DNA of 64,000 nt from contig NZ_WBVO01000002.1 in assembly GCF_008933115.1 (NCBI RefSeq), positions 292,297-356,296 of the forward strand, written 5' to 3'. The position numbers and the translations under genes are program-made. The notes beneath the pieces are model-generated. The model had not been told where the DNA came from. It did not search any database and worked only from the letters and a program-made list of their open reading frames with translations. Of this stretch, positions 27,395-35,855 are shown in pieces; position 1 is the first letter of the stretch; the number at the start of each line of letters is the position of its first letter. Source of the stretch: Phaeocystidibacter luteus. GTDB taxonomy: Bacteria > Bacteroidota > Bacteroidia > Flavobacteriales > Schleiferiaceae.

Positions 27395-28435
27395 ATGAGA
27401 AAAGCAGTATATAGCACAATGTTGGCAGTCGCGGTGGCAAGCACCGCGGCCTTTGCCGGCAACCCTCAGCGTGCAGGATCAGCTGGAGCCAATGAGTTGC
27501 TTATCAACCCATGGGCAGGTAGCGCTGGTTTTGCAAACTCAAACATCGCGAGTGCCACTGGTCTTGAAGCGACGTTTATGAACATCGCAGGCTTGGCATT
27601 TACCGAGGGTACTGAAGTTGGTTTCGCCAACACGCAGTGGTTGATCGGTTCAGATATCTCTGTGAACAGCGGTGGTCTTGCTCAGCGAGTAAGCGAAACT
27701 GGTGTATTGAGTATCTCCGTACAATCATTTGATTATGGCGAGTGGGAAGTAACGACCGAAGACCTTCCTGACGGAGGCGCAGGTACAATTTCTCCGACCG
27801 CACTAACTTTTGCATTGGGTTACGCTCAAATGTTTACCTCCGAAATCCACGGTGGTGTGAACATCAAGGTGTTCAACTCAAACATCTCAAACTTGAACGC
27901 TACAGGTGTTGCTATCGACGCGGGTGTTCAGTACGTAACTGGTGACAAAGACCAGTACAAGTTTGGTGTTACTTTGAAGAATGTTGGTCCTTCTTTCGGA
28001 TACAGCGGTGACGGTCTAGATATCGTTCTTCCTGTTCCACAAGGTGGTTACACGCAAAGCTTCCAGTCTCGTTCTGCCGAGTTTGAATTGCCTACCCAGC
28101 TTTCGATTGGTGCTGCTTACGACATCCACTTAGTGGAAGACGTTCACCGATTGACAGTTAACGGCGCATTCATCTCTAACTCCTTCGAGAAAGACAACTA
28201 CGTTCTTGGTCTCGAGTACGGATGGAGAAACTGGTTCGCAGTTCGTGCAGGGTATAGAATCGACGATAACCGTGTAGACGGTCGTCGTTCATCTGCCATC
28301 ACAGGTCCAGCTTTCGGCTTCACCGTAAACGCTCCATTGGGAAGCTCTTCAAACTTCAAGCTTGATTACGCTTACCGTATGACTACAAACTTCGGTGGTA
28401 TTCATACAATCGGTGGTACGTTCGCTTTGAACTAA
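27395..28435 (+). CDS. PorV/PorQ-family outer-membrane barrel
   Basis: A 346-aa protein with a signal peptide (MRKAVYSTMLAVAVASTAAFA). It shows the PorV/PorQ start pattern, with an early small-residue and Asn/Pro-rich turn (GSAGANELLINPWAGSAGFANSNIA, ATFMNIAGLAF). Alternating beta strands end in MTTNFGGIHTIGGTFALN. The family belongs to the FadL-like barrels; PorV is the shuttle that carries T9SS cargo to the attachment complex. It follows the giant secreted protein by 27 bases, so it may handle that specific cargo. It is probably not the main PorV, which usually lies beside porU. Codons are strongly biased. Confidence 0.8.
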   Translation: MRKAVYSTMLAVAVASTAAFAGNPQRAGSAGANELLINPWAGSAGFANSNIASATGLEATFMNIAGLAFTEGTEVGFANTQWLIGSDISVNSGGLAQRVSETGVLSISVQSFDYGEWEVTTEDLPDGGAGTISPTALTFALGYAQMFTSEIHGGVNIKVFNSNISNLNATGVAIDAGVQYVTGDKDQYKFGVTLKNVGPSFGYSGDGLDIVLPVPQGGYTQSFQSRSAEFELPTQLSIGAAYDIHLVEDVHRLTVNGAFISNSFEKDNYVLGLEYGWRNWFAVRAGYRIDDNRVDGRRSSAITGPAFGFTVNAPLGSSSNFKLDYAYRMTTNFGGIHTIGGTFALN

Positions 28436-28443
28436 GAAAATCC

Positions 28444-28467
28444 ACTGCGGTTTTAGTTTTCCGCAGT
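28444..28467 (+). terminator. Hairpin after the PorV-like gene
   Basis: Stem ACTGCGG / CCGCAGT (28444-28450 with 28461-28467) around a 10-base T-rich loop, 8 bases after the stop. It lacks a trailing T-run, so termination may be weak or rely on the next hairpin. Confidence 0.45.
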
Positions 28468-28482
28468 TACATTCCGAAATTG

Positions 28483-28490
28483 TATATTTG
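28483..28490 (+). promoter_or_regulatory. greA promoter, -7 element
   Basis: TATATTTG, a full TAnnTTTG match, 50 bases upstream of the greA ATG at 28541. Confidence 0.6.
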
Positions 28491-28495
28491 CAGTG

Positions 28496-28527
28496 AAATG
28501 AGGCCATTAATGGTCTCATTTTCTTTT
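28496..28527 (+). terminator. Terminator-like hairpin in the greA leader
   Basis: A 12-base stem AAATGAGGCCAT / ATGGTCTCATTT with a tight TA centre and one G-T pair, followed by TTTTCTTTT. It starts 5 bases after the promoter element, so it would be the very 5' end of the greA transcript as well as a possible end of the upstream operon. Confidence 0.6.
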
Positions 28528-28540
28528 GAATACACTCACT

Positions 28541-29014
28541 ATGTCGCAGATATCTTATTACACTCCAGAGGGGCTTAAGAAGCTCCGTGAAGAACTCGAT
28601 CACATGAAGTCGATTGAGCGTCCGCGCATTTCTCAGCAAATCGCAGAAGCTCGTGATAAAGGTGACTTGTCGGAGAACGCAGAGTATGATGCGGCAAAGG
28701 AAGCTCAAGGCTTGCTCGAGATGAAAATCGCGAAGCTCGAGGAAGAACTTTCCAATGCACGTATCATCGACGAATCTCAACTCGATACATCTAAAGCACT
28801 CGTGCTTTCTAAAGTCCGCATCAAGAATACTACCAACGGAATGGAAATGACCTACACCTTGGTTAGTGAGAAAGAAGCAGACCTCAAAGCCGGAAAGATT
28901 TCAGTTACCTCACCCATCGGTAAAGGCCTCCTAGGCAAAAGCGTAGGTGACGTTGCAGAGATTCAAGTTCCAAGTGGAAATCTTAAATTCGAAGTACTCG
29001 AAATTTCAAGATAA
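28541..29014 (+). CDS. greA: Transcription elongation factor GreA
   Basis: A 157-aa factor that enters the secondary channel of RNA polymerase and stimulates cleavage of backtracked transcripts. The N-terminal coiled coil carries the acidic tip region (ARDKGDLSENAEYDAAKEAQG). The C-terminal FKBP-like domain has SPIGKGLLGKSVGDVAEIQVPSG and ends FEVLEISR. Length is normal. The ATG at 28541 (MSQISYYTPEG) matches the family start. A promoter with an adjacent terminator-like hairpin lies upstream, and a HIT-family gene follows 6 bases later, so the two are co-transcribed. Confidence 0.97.
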   Translation: MSQISYYTPEGLKKLREELDHMKSIERPRISQQIAEARDKGDLSENAEYDAAKEAQGLLEMKIAKLEEELSNARIIDESQLDTSKALVLSKVRIKNTTNGMEMTYTLVSEKEADLKAGKISVTSPIGKGLLGKSVGDVAEIQVPSGNLKFEVLEISR

Positions 29015-29020
29015 ACCCAC

Positions 29021-29413
29021 ATGGCTTCAATTTTTACGAAGATTATAAATGGCGAAATTCCTTGTCACAAAGTGGCAGAAACGGATTTCGCCATTTCTTT
29101 TTTAGATATACGTCCCCTTAAACGCGGACACACCCTCGTCGTTCCCAAGGAAGAGGTTGATAAGCTCTTCGACCTTCCAAAGGCAGATTACGATGGCGTA
29201 ATGGACTTGGCTTACAGAGTAGGAGCGGCGATGGAAAAGGCTATCGATTGTAAGCGCATCGGCGTGGCAGTTCTTGGCCTCGAAGTTCCACATGCTCATG
29301 TGCACCTCATCCCAATCGATTCCGAGAAGGATTTGAACTTTGGAAACCCAAGGCTAGAGTTTACGGACGAAGAGTGGGAGAGCATTGCCAATGAAATCAA
29401 GGCTGCGCTGTAG
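29021..29413 (+). CDS. HIT-family (histidine triad) nucleotide hydrolase
   Basis: A 130-aa Hint/HIT protein, acting on nucleoside phosphoramidates or related AMP conjugates. The conserved start MASIFTKIINGEIPCHKVAE, the segment FLDIRPLKRGHTLVVPKEEVD and the triad HAHVHLIPI (about residues 91-99) are all intact. It lies 6 bases after greA, an order common in this phylum. It converges with ruvC, leaving only 3 bases between the stops. Confidence 0.95.
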   Translation: MASIFTKIINGEIPCHKVAETDFAISFLDIRPLKRGHTLVVPKEEVDKLFDLPKADYDGVMDLAYRVGAAMEKAIDCKRIGVAVLGLEVPHAHVHLIPIDSEKDLNFGNPRLEFTDEEWESIANEIKAAL

Positions 29414-29416
29414 AGG

Positions 29417-29974
29417 CTAGCGCTGCCGATCAGGATTGTTTTTTAGGAAGGATTCCCATCCGCTATAAGACTTAACACCGCCCAGAGGTGATGAGGAGGT
29501 GTAATGATGGCAGGTTGCCACAGCCAAGCCATCGGTCGCATCGAGCAACTTTGGAATCTCCTTGAAGCCATAAATGTTCTTCAACATTCCCGCTACCTTT
29601 TCCTTACTGGCATTCCCATCGCCCGTTATGCTTTGCTTTACGCGTTTGGGAGGGTATTCTGTAACGGGAATTTGCCTTGCCAATCCTGCAGCCATTACCA
29701 CACCCTGCGCTCGTCCAAGTTTCAACATAGATTGGACGTTCTTACCAAAGAAGGGGGCTTCTAACGCCATTTCATCTGGAAGGTACTCCTCGATAATCTT
29801 CTGCGTGCTTTCAAAAATGTGCCGCAAACGCGTGTAATGGTCGTCCTTCACTTTAAACTTGACCACATCGAAGGTGAGTAATTCGGCGTTCTTGCCAACT
29901 TGTTTGATGACACCGTATCCCATCACAGTCGTTCCAGGGTCAATGCCAAGGATAATCTTCTCACTCTTCGCCAT
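29417..29974 (-). CDS. ruvC: Holliday junction endodeoxyribonuclease RuvC
   Basis: A 185-aa resolvase cutting Holliday junctions with RuvAB. The catalytic acidic residues are visible in GIDPGTTVMGYGVI (Asp12), in MALEAPFFGKNVQSMLKLGRAQG (Glu), and in LLDATDGLAVATCHH (Asp pair). Length is slightly above the usual 170 owing to a basic tail (KNNPDRQR). It is divergent from the glycosyltransferase gene with 35 bases between. Confidence 0.96.
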   Translation of the reverse strand: MAKSEKIILGIDPGTTVMGYGVIKQVGKNAELLTFDVVKFKVKDDHYTRLRHIFESTQKIIEEYLPDEMALEAPFFGKNVQSMLKLGRAQGVVMAAGLARQIPVTEYPPKRVKQSITGDGNASKEKVAGMLKNIYGFKEIPKLLDATDGLAVATCHHYTSSSPLGGVKSYSGWESFLKNNPDRQR

Positions 29975-30009
29975 GAAACAAACCTAGGCTTTTTTGCCTA
30001 TTTTTCGGA

Positions 30010-31125
30010 GTGTTTTTAGCAGCCATCCCCCTATTAGGTTACGCGGTATTCGCACGATTTCTGGCAAACGGGTTTAGAAAGGAGATATCCGTTGACGCAG
30101 AAACACCTCTTTCTCCAATTTCAGTCATTCTCCCTTTCCGAAATGAAGCGAAAGTCCTTTCAAGCTGTACTTCGGCCATTTTAGATGCGCTGGGAAGTAC
30201 CGATCAGTTGGTTATGGTCGACGACTCATCCACCGATGAGAGTTTGACTATGGCCCGTGAATTGGCGGGGAAGGATGCAAGGGTGACCGTTCTTCAAGCT
30301 GATGGAGAAGGAAAGAAGGCGGCTTTGGAAGTTGGAATTGCCGCCGCCCAGAATGACATTATTTTCACCGTTGATGCCGATGTCTATCCCCAATCACATT
30401 GGCCCGCGGTAATGCTTCAAGCATTTACAGAGCCAGATATCCACATGGTTTGTGGAAACGTGCATATCAAGCAGACTGAAAGTAGCATCTCAACACTCTG
30501 GGAAGCCATCGACTTCATGAGTTTGGTGGGCAGCGGCAGAGCCCTGACTGCACAAGGCTGGGCCGTCATGTGTAATGGAGCAAACCTCGCCTTTCGTAAA
30601 TCATCATTCGAAAGAGTAGGAGGATATACCAAGCACAAACAGATTCCGAGTGGTGACGATGTGTTCCTAATGCACGAAATGATGCACGCTTTTCCCGGTG
30701 GCGTGGTTCCAGCTTCAGATTTGGCCTACGGTGGAGTAGAAACGCTCCCTCAAAAAGGCTTTTACAAGCTGTTTCAGCAAAGAATTCGCTGGGCGGGGAA
30801 AGGAGTAAGCTACACAGATAAGCATGCGATATTCGTCACATGGCTTATTGGTGGACTTTCACTAATCACAACCATACTGGGTGTTCTCACTATTTTTTGG
30901 GTTGATGCACTCGTGAGTTGGTTGATCTTATGGGTGGGTAAGGCCGCGATTGATACTGTTCTACTTTCCACCTACAACCGTGGATATAAGCGACAAATTC
31001 CCCTTTGGGCAATCTCCATTCAAGCTTTGTTGTACCCGTACTACACCACGCTCATTGCGGTGCTTGCACCGTTCGTCAAGTTTTCTTGGAAAGGCCGTTA
31101 TTTATCTCGGTCGGCCAAAGAGTAG
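30010..31125 (+). CDS. Family 2 glycosyltransferase, membrane-anchored
   Basis: A 371-aa inner-membrane glycosyltransferase. The GT-A domain shows ISVILPFRNEAKVLSSC, MVDDSSTDESL, the metal-binding FTVDADVY, GDDVFLMHEM, and the QQRIRW motif typical of processive or cellulose-synthase-like enzymes. Three hydrophobic segments follow (about residues 275-360). The start at 30010 is a GTG; the N-terminal hydrophobic segment is short, so the exact start is uncertain. Its last 28 bases overlap the convergent MscS gene. The sugar and acceptor are unknown. Confidence 0.88.
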   Translation: MFLAAIPLLGYAVFARFLANGFRKEISVDAETPLSPISVILPFRNEAKVLSSCTSAILDALGSTDQLVMVDDSSTDESLTMARELAGKDARVTVLQADGEGKKAALEVGIAAAQNDIIFTVDADVYPQSHWPAVMLQAFTEPDIHMVCGNVHIKQTESSISTLWEAIDFMSLVGSGRALTAQGWAVMCNGANLAFRKSSFERVGGYTKHKQIPSGDDVFLMHEMMHAFPGGVVPASDLAYGGVETLPQKGFYKLFQQRIRWAGKGVSYTDKHAIFVTWLIGGLSLITTILGVLTIFWVDALVSWLILWVGKAAIDTVLLSTYNRGYKRQIPLWAISIQALLYPYYTTLIAVLAPFVKFSWKGRYLSRSAKE

Positions 31126-32411
31126 ACGATATCCCTTCCGGTGACAGATTGGAACAACCTCAAGTCGAAGAATTCCGTGGCCGCATACAAATGGTCGAAG
31201 ATATCACTCTGAATACCCTCGTAGTTTTCCCAAACGATATCAGCACTGAAACAATAAACCTCTAGCGGAATTCCTTGTGCTGTGGGTTGAAGTTGACGAA
31301 CCATGACCATTGCTCCATCGCGTTTGGCAATCTTCGGATGGTTCTCAAGGTATTTCTTGATGTACGCCCGATACACGCCAATGTTCGTTTGGTGACGTCC
31401 ATTGATGCTCGCCGCTCCCTTATCGTAACCATGCTCATCGTTGTACTTGTCAATCTCACCCTGACGCTTTTCAACATAATCAGATACAAAGGCGATTTTC
31501 GAATAGCGTTTCAGCATTTCTTCATCACACAAGGCTATGCTGTTGATGTCGATGAGGATGTTCCGCTTAATTCGGCGCATATTCGCGTTCTTCATACCTC
31601 TCCAATTCACAAAGGAGTCAGATACAAAGGCCTTAGCGGGGATTGAACTAATCGTGTTATCCCAGTTGCGAACCTTCACGGTAGTGAGGTCGATACTTAC
31701 AACGTCTCCATCTACACCGAACTTCTCAAAAGTGATCCAATCTCCCTTTTCGACAAGATCGTACATGGTGATCTGGAAATTGGCCAGCAGTCCATTGATG
31801 GTGTCCTGAAAGATGAGAATCAAGATCGCCGTTGCACCAGCGAAGGCGCCTAGAATGCTTCCAACCTTAGCATCTATGATAATGCTGAAGGCCACTATCA
31901 CAGCGACGAAGATGTTCATCACTTGGAGGACCTGAAGGATGGTCTTGATCGGCTTACCCTTGAAGGTTTCATTCTCCTCCGTGTAGCGCATGAGCGCCTT
32001 GAAAAGTCGGTTGAGCGCTGCAGCCGAGAGGATGGTTACATAAATCTGAGCGATCCTTTCAAGTGGACCAATCATGTAATCCAGGTCGCGGAAGATGTAC
32101 GGAATACTCAGAAGAATGATAACACCCGGAATGATGTGTGCTAGGTTCCGGAAAACCTTATTTTCAAGCAGGTAATCATCCCAAGTAACCTTGGTTTTCT
32201 TTACAATGCGATGCGCTATGGCAAGTAGGATTCTACGCGCTATGTAGTCCGCAATCAAACTAATGACCGCAAGAGCGGCAAGGTCGAGCAGTAGAGTAAG
32301 TAGAAGTACCCACGTATCGTTTAAGCCCTGACCTGTAAGCCATTCGTGGGCCCAATGCGTGATCTCAATTTTCTCGAGAATATCGCCTTCTTGTAACCAC
32401 ATTAAATCCAT
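31098..32411 (-). CDS. MscS-type mechanosensitive ion channel (YbdG-like)
   Basis: A 437-aa channel with several N-terminal membrane helices (about residues 35-60, 90-115, 120-140, 165-190). The MscS pore helix and upper beta domain follow: GSILGAFAGATAILILIFQDTINGLLANFQI, then VEKGDWITFEKFGVDGDVVSIDLTTVKVRNWDNTISSIPAKAF. A C-terminal alpha-beta cytoplasmic domain contains long charged loops (YVEKRQGEIDKYNDEHGYD). The size and insertion resemble E. coli YbdG. It opens under membrane tension and protects against hypo-osmotic shock. Its 3' end overlaps the glycosyltransferase gene. Confidence 0.93.
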   Translation of the reverse strand: MDLMWLQEGDILEKIEITHWAHEWLTGQGLNDTWVLLLTLLLDLAALAVISLIADYIARRILLAIAHRIVKKTKVTWDDYLLENKVFRNLAHIIPGVIILLSIPYIFRDLDYMIGPLERIAQIYVTILSAAALNRLFKALMRYTEENETFKGKPIKTILQVLQVMNIFVAVIVAFSIIIDAKVGSILGAFAGATAILILIFQDTINGLLANFQITMYDLVEKGDWITFEKFGVDGDVVSIDLTTVKVRNWDNTISSIPAKAFVSDSFVNWRGMKNANMRRIKRNILIDINSIALCDEEMLKRYSKIAFVSDYVEKRQGEIDKYNDEHGYDKGAASINGRHQTNIGVYRAYIKKYLENHPKIAKRDGAMVMVRQLQPTAQGIPLEVYCFSADIVWENYEGIQSDIFDHLYAATEFFDLRLFQSVTGRDIVYSLADRDK

Positions 32412-32426
32412 GCGACAAATGTACGG

Positions 32427-33281
32427 TTATTCGACAATCACCGCCTCCGCATATTGTAAAGTGGATGCATTGAAAAAGCCTAGCGCAAAGTCTTCAGGGT
32501 CACCTTTTCTAAAAATGTTTCCAACCACAGCTGCCGGTGGAGGGTCGAATGGACTACCTACCTGCACAGTTTGTTGCTGCAAAATTGCCAAGAAGTCGAA
32601 GTAATCTCTCGTTATACTTCCTAGCTCAATTTTGTAAGTGGTGCCCACCGGTTTTGGTCCATCTACCGTAAGAGCAGGTACCGGAGGTGTGCCGAAGGAA
32701 AGTCCATCGCTAAACTCATCCTCAAAAAATTGAAGATCGAATGGGGTATTTTGAATCGAGTCATTTCGCCAAGCGCGAAGTCGGTAGTTATCACCCACAC
32801 CAGCCGGTTCTGTAAAGTGAGCGGCTACGTAGTATCCTTCTTCCTGGAAAGGCGCCGATTCTCGGTATTCAGAGAAAAATGAGTCTATCGGAGGACATCG
32901 CTTGATCTCTTCATCTCGAGAAACCCATTCGCCTGCGTCAAAGTATTCATTACCGTCGAATACCTCTATGCTCAAATGGTACACACTTCCCAAGCTACCC
33001 ACGTGGCTTCCGTAGTAATAGCCGGCAGCGGTGTCAGATTCAATCAAAGAGTCAACACGGGTGCCATTCTCAAACAAGATGATGGATACGTCAGAAACCC
33101 CGGGAACCTCACCCGCGAAGTAGGGTGCCGTTGCGAAAACTTGGGCCTCTACAGGGAGGGTGTCGGTAACTCGACCGTTTACGATTAACCTCGGTGGAGT
33201 ATCTGGAATGTCAAGCTGAATAACTTCTTCACAAGAAATCAGCCCGAATGCAACTGCTATAAGTAGGAGTACCTTTTTCAT
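32427..33281 (-). CDS. DUF4249 lipoprotein partner of a TonB receptor
   Basis: A 284-aa lipoprotein (MKKVLLLIAVAFGLISCEE, Cys17) of the DUF4249 type, recognised by LDIPDTPPRLIVNGRVTDTLP near the start and beta-rich SVYHLSIEVFDGNEYF. DUF4249 genes almost always lie directly behind a TonB receptor with a carboxypeptidase-like domain, as here with 2 bases between stop and start. It probably sits at the cell surface as a receptor lid or substrate-binding partner, similar in logic to SusD. The substrate is unknown. Confidence 0.9.
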   Translation of the reverse strand: MKKVLLLIAVAFGLISCEEVIQLDIPDTPPRLIVNGRVTDTLPVEAQVFATAPYFAGEVPGVSDVSIILFENGTRVDSLIESDTAAGYYYGSHVGSLGSVYHLSIEVFDGNEYFDAGEWVSRDEEIKRCPPIDSFFSEYRESAPFQEEGYYVAAHFTEPAGVGDNYRLRAWRNDSIQNTPFDLQFFEDEFSDGLSFGTPPVPALTVDGPKPVGTTYKIELGSITRDYFDFLAILQQQTVQVGSPFDPPPAAVVGNIFRKGDPEDFALGFFNASTLQYAEAVIVE

Positions 33282-33283
33282 GA

Positions 33284-35638
33284 TTAGAAGCTGAAGTTGT
33301 AAGTGATGAATGGAATTGGGGCCGCAAAAATACTGAGCTGTACGGCTTGCGGTTGAGCCGTTTCAACATCTTGCCTAAAGAAGATACTGTACGGGTTGTT
33401 TCTGCCGTACACATTGTAAATCCCGAAGGAAAGGCTCTGTTCCCAATACTTAGTGCTTTCAAGTACGTAGGTGGCGCTCAAGTCTAAACGGTGGTAATCT
33501 GGAATACGCGCGCCATTTCTGTTGCTGTATACTGGATAGAATATTCCTTGGTATTCGCTAAGTGCATCTGGATAAGTGACTGGTCGGCCTGTTTGATACG
33601 CGAAGTTCAAACCGATGTCCCATTTGTCGGATAGCTGTGCATTCAGAACGATGGACAGGTCGTGCGGCTTATCAAAGTTTGCCGGGTACCAGTCGCCACC
33701 ATTAATTCTAGTTGCGCGGAACTCACCTTCTACCTTTCTCTCCGTGCGCGCAAGGGTGTAACTCACCCAACCGGTTAACCAACCCGACTTCTTTTCAATC
33801 ATGAACTCTAGACCATATGCGCGGCCATCGCCAAATAGAAGTTCCTTTTCAATGTTGTCTTGGAAGATCAAATCTGCGCCATCCTTATAATCTACAAGGT
33901 TGTAGAACTGCTTGTAGTAGGCCTCAACGCTAAATTTGATTTTGTTGTCCATCAAGTTTCTGAAGTATCCAATCGCAACCTGGTCGGCCATAGCGGGCTC
34001 AATATACTTTCCAGAAGGGCGCCACACATCTACCGGAGTAGGGCTGGTGGTATTCGAAATCAAATGGATGTATTGTCGTGTTCGGTTGTAGCTCAACTTT
34101 AACGATTGGGTTTCATCAATCGTGTAATTCACGGCTAACCTCGGCTCAAAGCCGTTAATGTCAAAGTATGAGGCGATAACCTCATTGTTGTCGTACGTAG
34201 TAGAACCTACAACCGTGCTGTCATTTAGGATGGGAGCGCCATCTTCATAGTCGAGTACGGTACGCGGACCGTAGTTAACCATACCCGAGTATCGAAGTCC
34301 GGCTGATATCGTGAAAAATTCGTTGATCTTCCACTCATCGGCTATAAAGGCAGCTGCTTCAAAAGCTTGTTCATTTTGGAGACTCGTTTCAACGATTCCC
34401 GTAATCTCACCAGGGTAGAAAACATACGTGGTGGTGTTGATGCCGAAGTCAACCGTGTGGTTGTTGTTGGCATACCATGTAAAGTTCATGTTGCCGATGT
34501 AGTTTCGGATCCGGCTATCTAGGTTAAAAGATGTGGCCTGGTCTTCTGGCGTGCCGATGTTGTACGTGTAATCCGAATAAACACCGGTGACATTCATGAA
34601 GAAGTCGTCGCTTACGATATAATTCCAGCGCGCCGTGGTGGTGAGATTACCCCATCCAAAGTCAAATAGTTCGCTGAAGCCAAGTACATCGCGACCGTAA
34701 TAGGCCGAAAGGAAAACACGGTTGCGGTCGTTAATCTTGTAGTTGATCTTGGCGTTTAGATCGTAGAAGTACAGCTTCGTGCTAGCGATGTCTTCGTTGG
34801 GCGAGAGTGGAAGGAAGATGTCCAGATAGGATCTTCGTCCCGCTACCATGAAGGACATTTTATCCTTGATGATTGGACCTTCGAGGGTGAGCCGGCTTGA
34901 AAGAAGACCAATGCCTCCGTTTCCGGCGAACTCTTGATTGTTCCCTTCTTTCTGGCGAACGTCCAAAACTGAGCTTAGCCGCCCACCATAAACCGATGGT
35001 ATGCCCCCTTTGTAAAGCTTCACATCTTTAACGGCATCTGCGTTGAAAACACTGAAGAATCCGAAGAGGTGAGAGCTGTTGAATACAGGCGCCTCGTCGA
35101 GGAGAATTAGGTTTTGATCCACGTTACCACCGCGGACGTTAAACCCGCTAGCACCTTCGCCGACCGTTGTAACTCCCGGCAAAAGCGTAAGTGAACGGAT
35201 TACATCAGTTTCTCCAAGTAGCTGAGGGATTTTCTGAATCTCCTTAGATGATAGGGTGGTTACCGACATCTCCGTATTGGTGATGTTGTCGTTGTCCCTC
35301 GTTTCGGTCACCACTACTTCATCAATTTGCTTCGCTGAAGGAATCAGCCTGAAGTTGTGTTGAATATCGACATCACCACTTCTTACTAGAAGCGTGTCAT
35401 TTCTAAATCCGAGGTATGAAACCACAATGCGGTGTGAACCTGGGCCGATTTTGAGGGAATAAAAGCCATAGGGATTTGAAGCTGCTGCACCTTCTCCGTC
35501 GAGATCTCTCACACTGGCTCCGATGATGCTTTCACCTGTGGTGGCATCGGTAATGGTTCCGCTGACGGAAACATCGCTTTGAGAAAAAGCTAATGTGCTA
35601 GAAAAGAGTGCAATCGACAGGCTGGCTAGTCGATTCAT
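33284..35638 (-). CDS. TonB-dependent receptor with carboxypeptidase-like domain (DUF4249-associated)
   Basis: A 784-aa receptor. It has a signal peptide (residues 1-19, ending LAFS), a carboxypeptidase-regulatory-like domain (about 24-105, VSGTITDATTGESIIGASV), a plug (about 125-225, GFNVRGGNVDQNLILLDEAPVFNSSHLFG), and a barrel ending ITYNFSF. The plug wording (LLDEAPVFNSSHLFGFFSVFN) is typical of the DUF4249-linked subgroup. It forms a two-gene unit with the DUF4249 lipoprotein. The upstream sequence contains CATCTTTG, one base from the promoter consensus. The ligand is unknown. Confidence 0.93.
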   Translation of the reverse strand: MNRLASLSIALFSSTLAFSQSDVSVSGTITDATTGESIIGASVRDLDGEGAAASNPYGFYSLKIGPGSHRIVVSYLGFRNDTLLVRSGDVDIQHNFRLIPSAKQIDEVVVTETRDNDNITNTEMSVTTLSSKEIQKIPQLLGETDVIRSLTLLPGVTTVGEGASGFNVRGGNVDQNLILLDEAPVFNSSHLFGFFSVFNADAVKDVKLYKGGIPSVYGGRLSSVLDVRQKEGNNQEFAGNGGIGLLSSRLTLEGPIIKDKMSFMVAGRRSYLDIFLPLSPNEDIASTKLYFYDLNAKINYKINDRNRVFLSAYYGRDVLGFSELFDFGWGNLTTTARWNYIVSDDFFMNVTGVYSDYTYNIGTPEDQATSFNLDSRIRNYIGNMNFTWYANNNHTVDFGINTTTYVFYPGEITGIVETSLQNEQAFEAAAFIADEWKINEFFTISAGLRYSGMVNYGPRTVLDYEDGAPILNDSTVVGSTTYDNNEVIASYFDINGFEPRLAVNYTIDETQSLKLSYNRTRQYIHLISNTTSPTPVDVWRPSGKYIEPAMADQVAIGYFRNLMDNKIKFSVEAYYKQFYNLVDYKDGADLIFQDNIEKELLFGDGRAYGLEFMIEKKSGWLTGWVSYTLARTERKVEGEFRATRINGGDWYPANFDKPHDLSIVLNAQLSDKWDIGLNFAYQTGRPVTYPDALSEYQGIFYPVYSNRNGARIPDYHRLDLSATYVLESTKYWEQSLSFGIYNVYGRNNPYSIFFRQDVETAQPQAVQLSIFAAPIPFITYNFSF

Positions 35639-35855
35639 TTTTGTGTTGGTTGTTGTTTACCACAAAGATGCAGTAAAATGTTATAAATCGGCGTCAGTGT
35701 AAGTAGCAATCACTTTAACCAGATATTGGCTATAAACGCTCAACAAACGATTGTGTTCTTGCGTTATTTTACGAATTGCCAAAAATTGCGCTTTTACCTC
35801 ACTGAACCCTTTATTTTTCGGTAGTAGCGCATATAAATATTACCTTCACGGCACT

